This document shows positions 62,365 through 64,000 of a stretch of DNA of 64,000 nt, piece after piece. The translations under genes were made by a program, and so were the position numbers. Positions within the stretch are counted from its first letter, which is position 1. Each line of letters opens with the position of its first letter. Origin of the DNA: Palsa-661 sp035535015. GTDB lineage: Bacteria; Actinomycetota; Acidimicrobiia; Acidimicrobiales; UBA8190. The notes under the pieces were generated by a model, which worked only from the letters and a program-made list of their open reading frames with translations, was not told the DNA's origin and searched no databases. The stretch lies in assembly GCA_035535015.1 (NCBI GenBank), contig DATLQU010000019.1, forward strand, positions 1-64,000, in the 5' to 3' direction.

Positions 62365-62460
62365 TGCCTCGGCTGGAGCCAGACCCGGCAGGAAATCTGC
62401 CGTCACCAGCCCAAAGGGGACAACCCCGCGGGAATCCGGATAGACTGGACACACCCATAA

Positions 62461-62808
62461 GGGGGTGATCGGTTTCGACTCTGGTCGTCGATGCAGGAGA
62501 AGCGAGCCGTGGTTCCCGGAGCCACGTTAAAGAGCCGGGAAAAAAAACAAATGCCGAGTCTCAACTCGCGCTGGCTGCTTAATACGTAGCCCGTCCGTCC
62601 GGTCTCAGCCCTACGGGCCGGTAGCGGGCGTCATTTAGCGGGGCTTACCTGGTGATGTTGTTGTCCGGTCGCCGGGGACACGAAAGGACAACTGGGGACC
62701 CACGAATTCGCCGGCGGCGGCGGGGGTCCCGAGACTTAGCTGCCGGCTGCGCTCGGAGAAGGCCTGTTGAGAAGCCGGAGGACGCGGGTTCGATTCCCGC
62801 CACCTCCA
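62461..62808 (+). ncRNA. ssrA: transfer-messenger RNA (tmRNA)
   Basis: 5' GGGGGTGATCGGTTTCGAC pairs through its first seven bases with CACCTCC at the 3' end, with discriminator A at 62808 and no encoded CCA. T-arm GCGGGTTCGATTCCCGC. The tag frame ends GCGCTGGCTGCTTAA (ALAA*). With GCC (62553) as resume codon the tag is AESQLALAA. Works with SmpB to rescue stalled ribosomes. Confidence 0.95.
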
Positions 62809-62813
62809 CGGAT

Positions 62814-62830
62814 GTTGTCGGAATGACAAC
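62814..62830 (+). terminator. hairpin after ssrA (1)
   Basis: GTTGTC-GGAAT-GACAAC, a perfect 6-bp stem 5 nt past the tmRNA end. No T-run. Confidence 0.4.
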
Positions 62831-62857
62831 GTTTCCCCTGGTAGATGCATGTATTTC

Positions 62858-62873
62858 GTTGGCATTTGCCAAC
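62858..62873 (+). terminator. hairpin after ssrA (2)
   Basis: GTTGGC-ATTT-GCCAAC, a perfect 6-bp stem with 4-nt loop, downstream of the first hairpin. Confidence 0.35.
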
Positions 62874-63196
62874 CGAAGCAAAGTGTGGTGTTCGAACCCC
62901 TCCGGGGCCGATTCCGACGTGATCGGCACCTCGGTGACGCGATGCGCGCGAGAGCGCTCCACGCGGATGGAGACACCTCGTCGCGGAAGCTGCACGCCGC
63001 GAGACGTGCGGGCCACCGCCCGTTGTCGTGGCCGGTGGCCGCCGAGCGTCATATCCGATCGAATTTGACCTTCCGCAAATATTGGATGGCTTGCCGCACC
63101 ACGCCCGGCCGATCGAGACCGCTCGCACACGGCACATCCCGGGCGGCCGCGAGGGCCGGATTGGCTTCTCGCCTTAGGGCTGACCACACTTGCCCG

Positions 63197-63814
63197 ATGG
63201 GCAGCGAGGAGGCACGAGAGGTAGCGGCTGCGAGTTTGCGAGCGCTCAATCATGCCTTTGCAGCGCATGACCTCTCCGTTGGTGCGCTTGCATCGCTGGC
63301 CGAGACCGCAAGCGAACTCGTACAACGAGCCCATGAATCGCCCAAACGCGATCGCCTGGCTCTAATGCGGAACCGCCCCGAGGGGCAGCCCTTGGGCGGA
63401 GAGGGGTTTGAGGACCGGGCTGTGGGAGGGTCGGCTAACCCGACGGGTGTCGAACTCAGCGTGCGTCTTGAGGATGAGGACGTGGTCGCCGATGTTGTAC
63501 TGCGTCGTGCGTTCGAGGGCGCGCCCGGCCGCGCACATGGCGGCATAGTCGCCGCCGCATTCGATGATGTGACCGGATTCGTGATCGGCAAACTGCAGGA
63601 ACCGGCATTCACCGGGGAGTTGACGGTTCGCTATCTCGCGCCTGTCCCTGTCGACGAAAGCTTGGAGATTCGTGCGCGACTCGACGGGCGCGAGCGCCGC
63701 AAACTCTTCATCAGTGCTGAAATGCGCACCGGCGAGAAGGTAATCGCAACGTGCCGCGCGATATACATCACCGTCGACGCGTCCCGCTTTGCGGGGGCAC
63801 CCGACCCGCGCTGA
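63197..63814 (+). CDS. hotdog-fold thioesterase (PaaI/THEM4-like)
   Basis: 205 aa from ATG at 63197; the frame is open upstream to 62849 with no recognisable sequence. Motif GRAHGGIVAAAFDDVTGFV carries the PaaI-type His-Gly-Gly and catalytic Asp, followed by ELTVRYLAPVPVDESLEI. Hydrolyses acyl-CoA thioesters. GC near 58% in a sampled line, against roughly 70% in mid-window genes. 63815-64000 holds nothing I can support. Confidence 0.85.
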   Translation: MGSEEAREVAAASLRALNHAFAAHDLSVGALASLAETASELVQRAHESPKRDRLALMRNRPEGQPLGGEGFEDRAVGGSANPTGVELSVRLEDEDVVADVVLRRAFEGAPGRAHGGIVAAAFDDVTGFVIGKLQEPAFTGELTVRYLAPVPVDESLEIRARLDGRERRKLFISAEMRTGEKVIATCRAIYITVDASRFAGAPDPR

Positions 63815-64000
63815 GCGGCAAGAGAACGCTGTTATCGGGTCACTCCGGACCAATTGGCCACATGGCCCCCCGATCGCATCCGGCTCTTTGCGGATGGTCA
63901 TGGGGATGCCGAACATGGCAGGCGGGGTTCGGACCGTAGGCGACGATCGGCCATAGAGGCGAGGCCGGGTCATCGACTTCGACCCCGTCCTGTGGGTCAT

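Larger units (their letters stand above)
62809..63196. other. 388-bp gap after ssrA
   Basis: Contains two hairpins near ssrA. Otherwise no supported gene, no integrase and no second copy of the tmRNA 3' end. Base composition is visibly less GC-rich than left of ssrA. Confidence 0.4.

Noticed and set aside
62880..62915. a tRNA T-arm-like sequence (GTGTTCGAACCCC) after ssrA
   Set aside because: No acceptor or anticodon arm can be folded around it.
63362..64000. a minus-strand frame at the right edge
   Set aside because: It overlaps the thioesterase gene in antisense and shows no motif.

Overview
The window is high-GC, densely coded DNA from an actinobacterium. I think class Acidimicrobiia is most likely. 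The reasons are: a mycobacterium-like order mec-cysO-cysM / murI / Rv1339-like metallohydrolase / rph / rdgB; a WS/DGAT wax-ester synthase; many acyl-CoA genes; frequent GTG starts with GTGA/ATGA stop-start overlaps; and secreted proteins carrying the 42-residue GYW.VASDGGIF repeat. The genus cannot be read from the sequence.

Left edge (1-5.7 kb): a lower-GC segment that looks like a genomic island inserted at the 3' end of tRNA-Gly(GCC). It holds a tyrosine integrase, a SNF2-family helicase and a translationally coupled 667-aa partner with a zinc ribbon and a C-terminal HTH. The island runs off the left edge, so its other genes are not visible. From 5.7 to 19 kb come housekeeping and lipid genes: WS/DGAT, dut, orn, an aldo/keto reductase, an acyl-CoA synthetase-SDR pair, a LiaFSR-like PspC/kinase/regulator set, a methyltransferase, a 1-Cys peroxiredoxin, an enoyl-CoA hydratase and a HAD phosphatase.

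19-39 kb is a cell-surface glycan region. It has a Wzm/Wzt-type ABC exporter, five glycosyltransferase genes (one is two GTs fused), two SAM methyltransferases plus an FkbM methyltransferase, a small coiled-coil protein, a GT-C-like membrane protein, and two secreted proteins ending in the same six-fold repeat (one SpoIID-like, one a beta-propeller). clpP lies directly upstream of the exporter. 39-52 kb holds tRNA-Leu(TAG), acyl-CoA/steroid-type beta-oxidation genes (ACAD, two-domain ACAD, MaoC-type hydratases, DUF35, SDR), a PAS-GGDEF-EAL protein, a GNAT acetyltransferase, an MFS transporter and a DoxX protein. Several decayed genes lie among them (VOC, SDR, crotonase, DUF11).

52.6-62.8 kb carries rdgB-rph-metallohydrolase-murI and cysM-cysO-mec on the minus strand, then smpB, a LolD/FtsX-type ABC transporter and the tmRNA gene ssrA on the plus strand. 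Composition drops again after ssrA, where a hotdog thioesterase may begin a second island. Across the window there are at least six unrelated 14-18-bp tandem repeats in gene-flanking DNA. Two of them include the stop codon of the adjacent gene and one covers a start codon.
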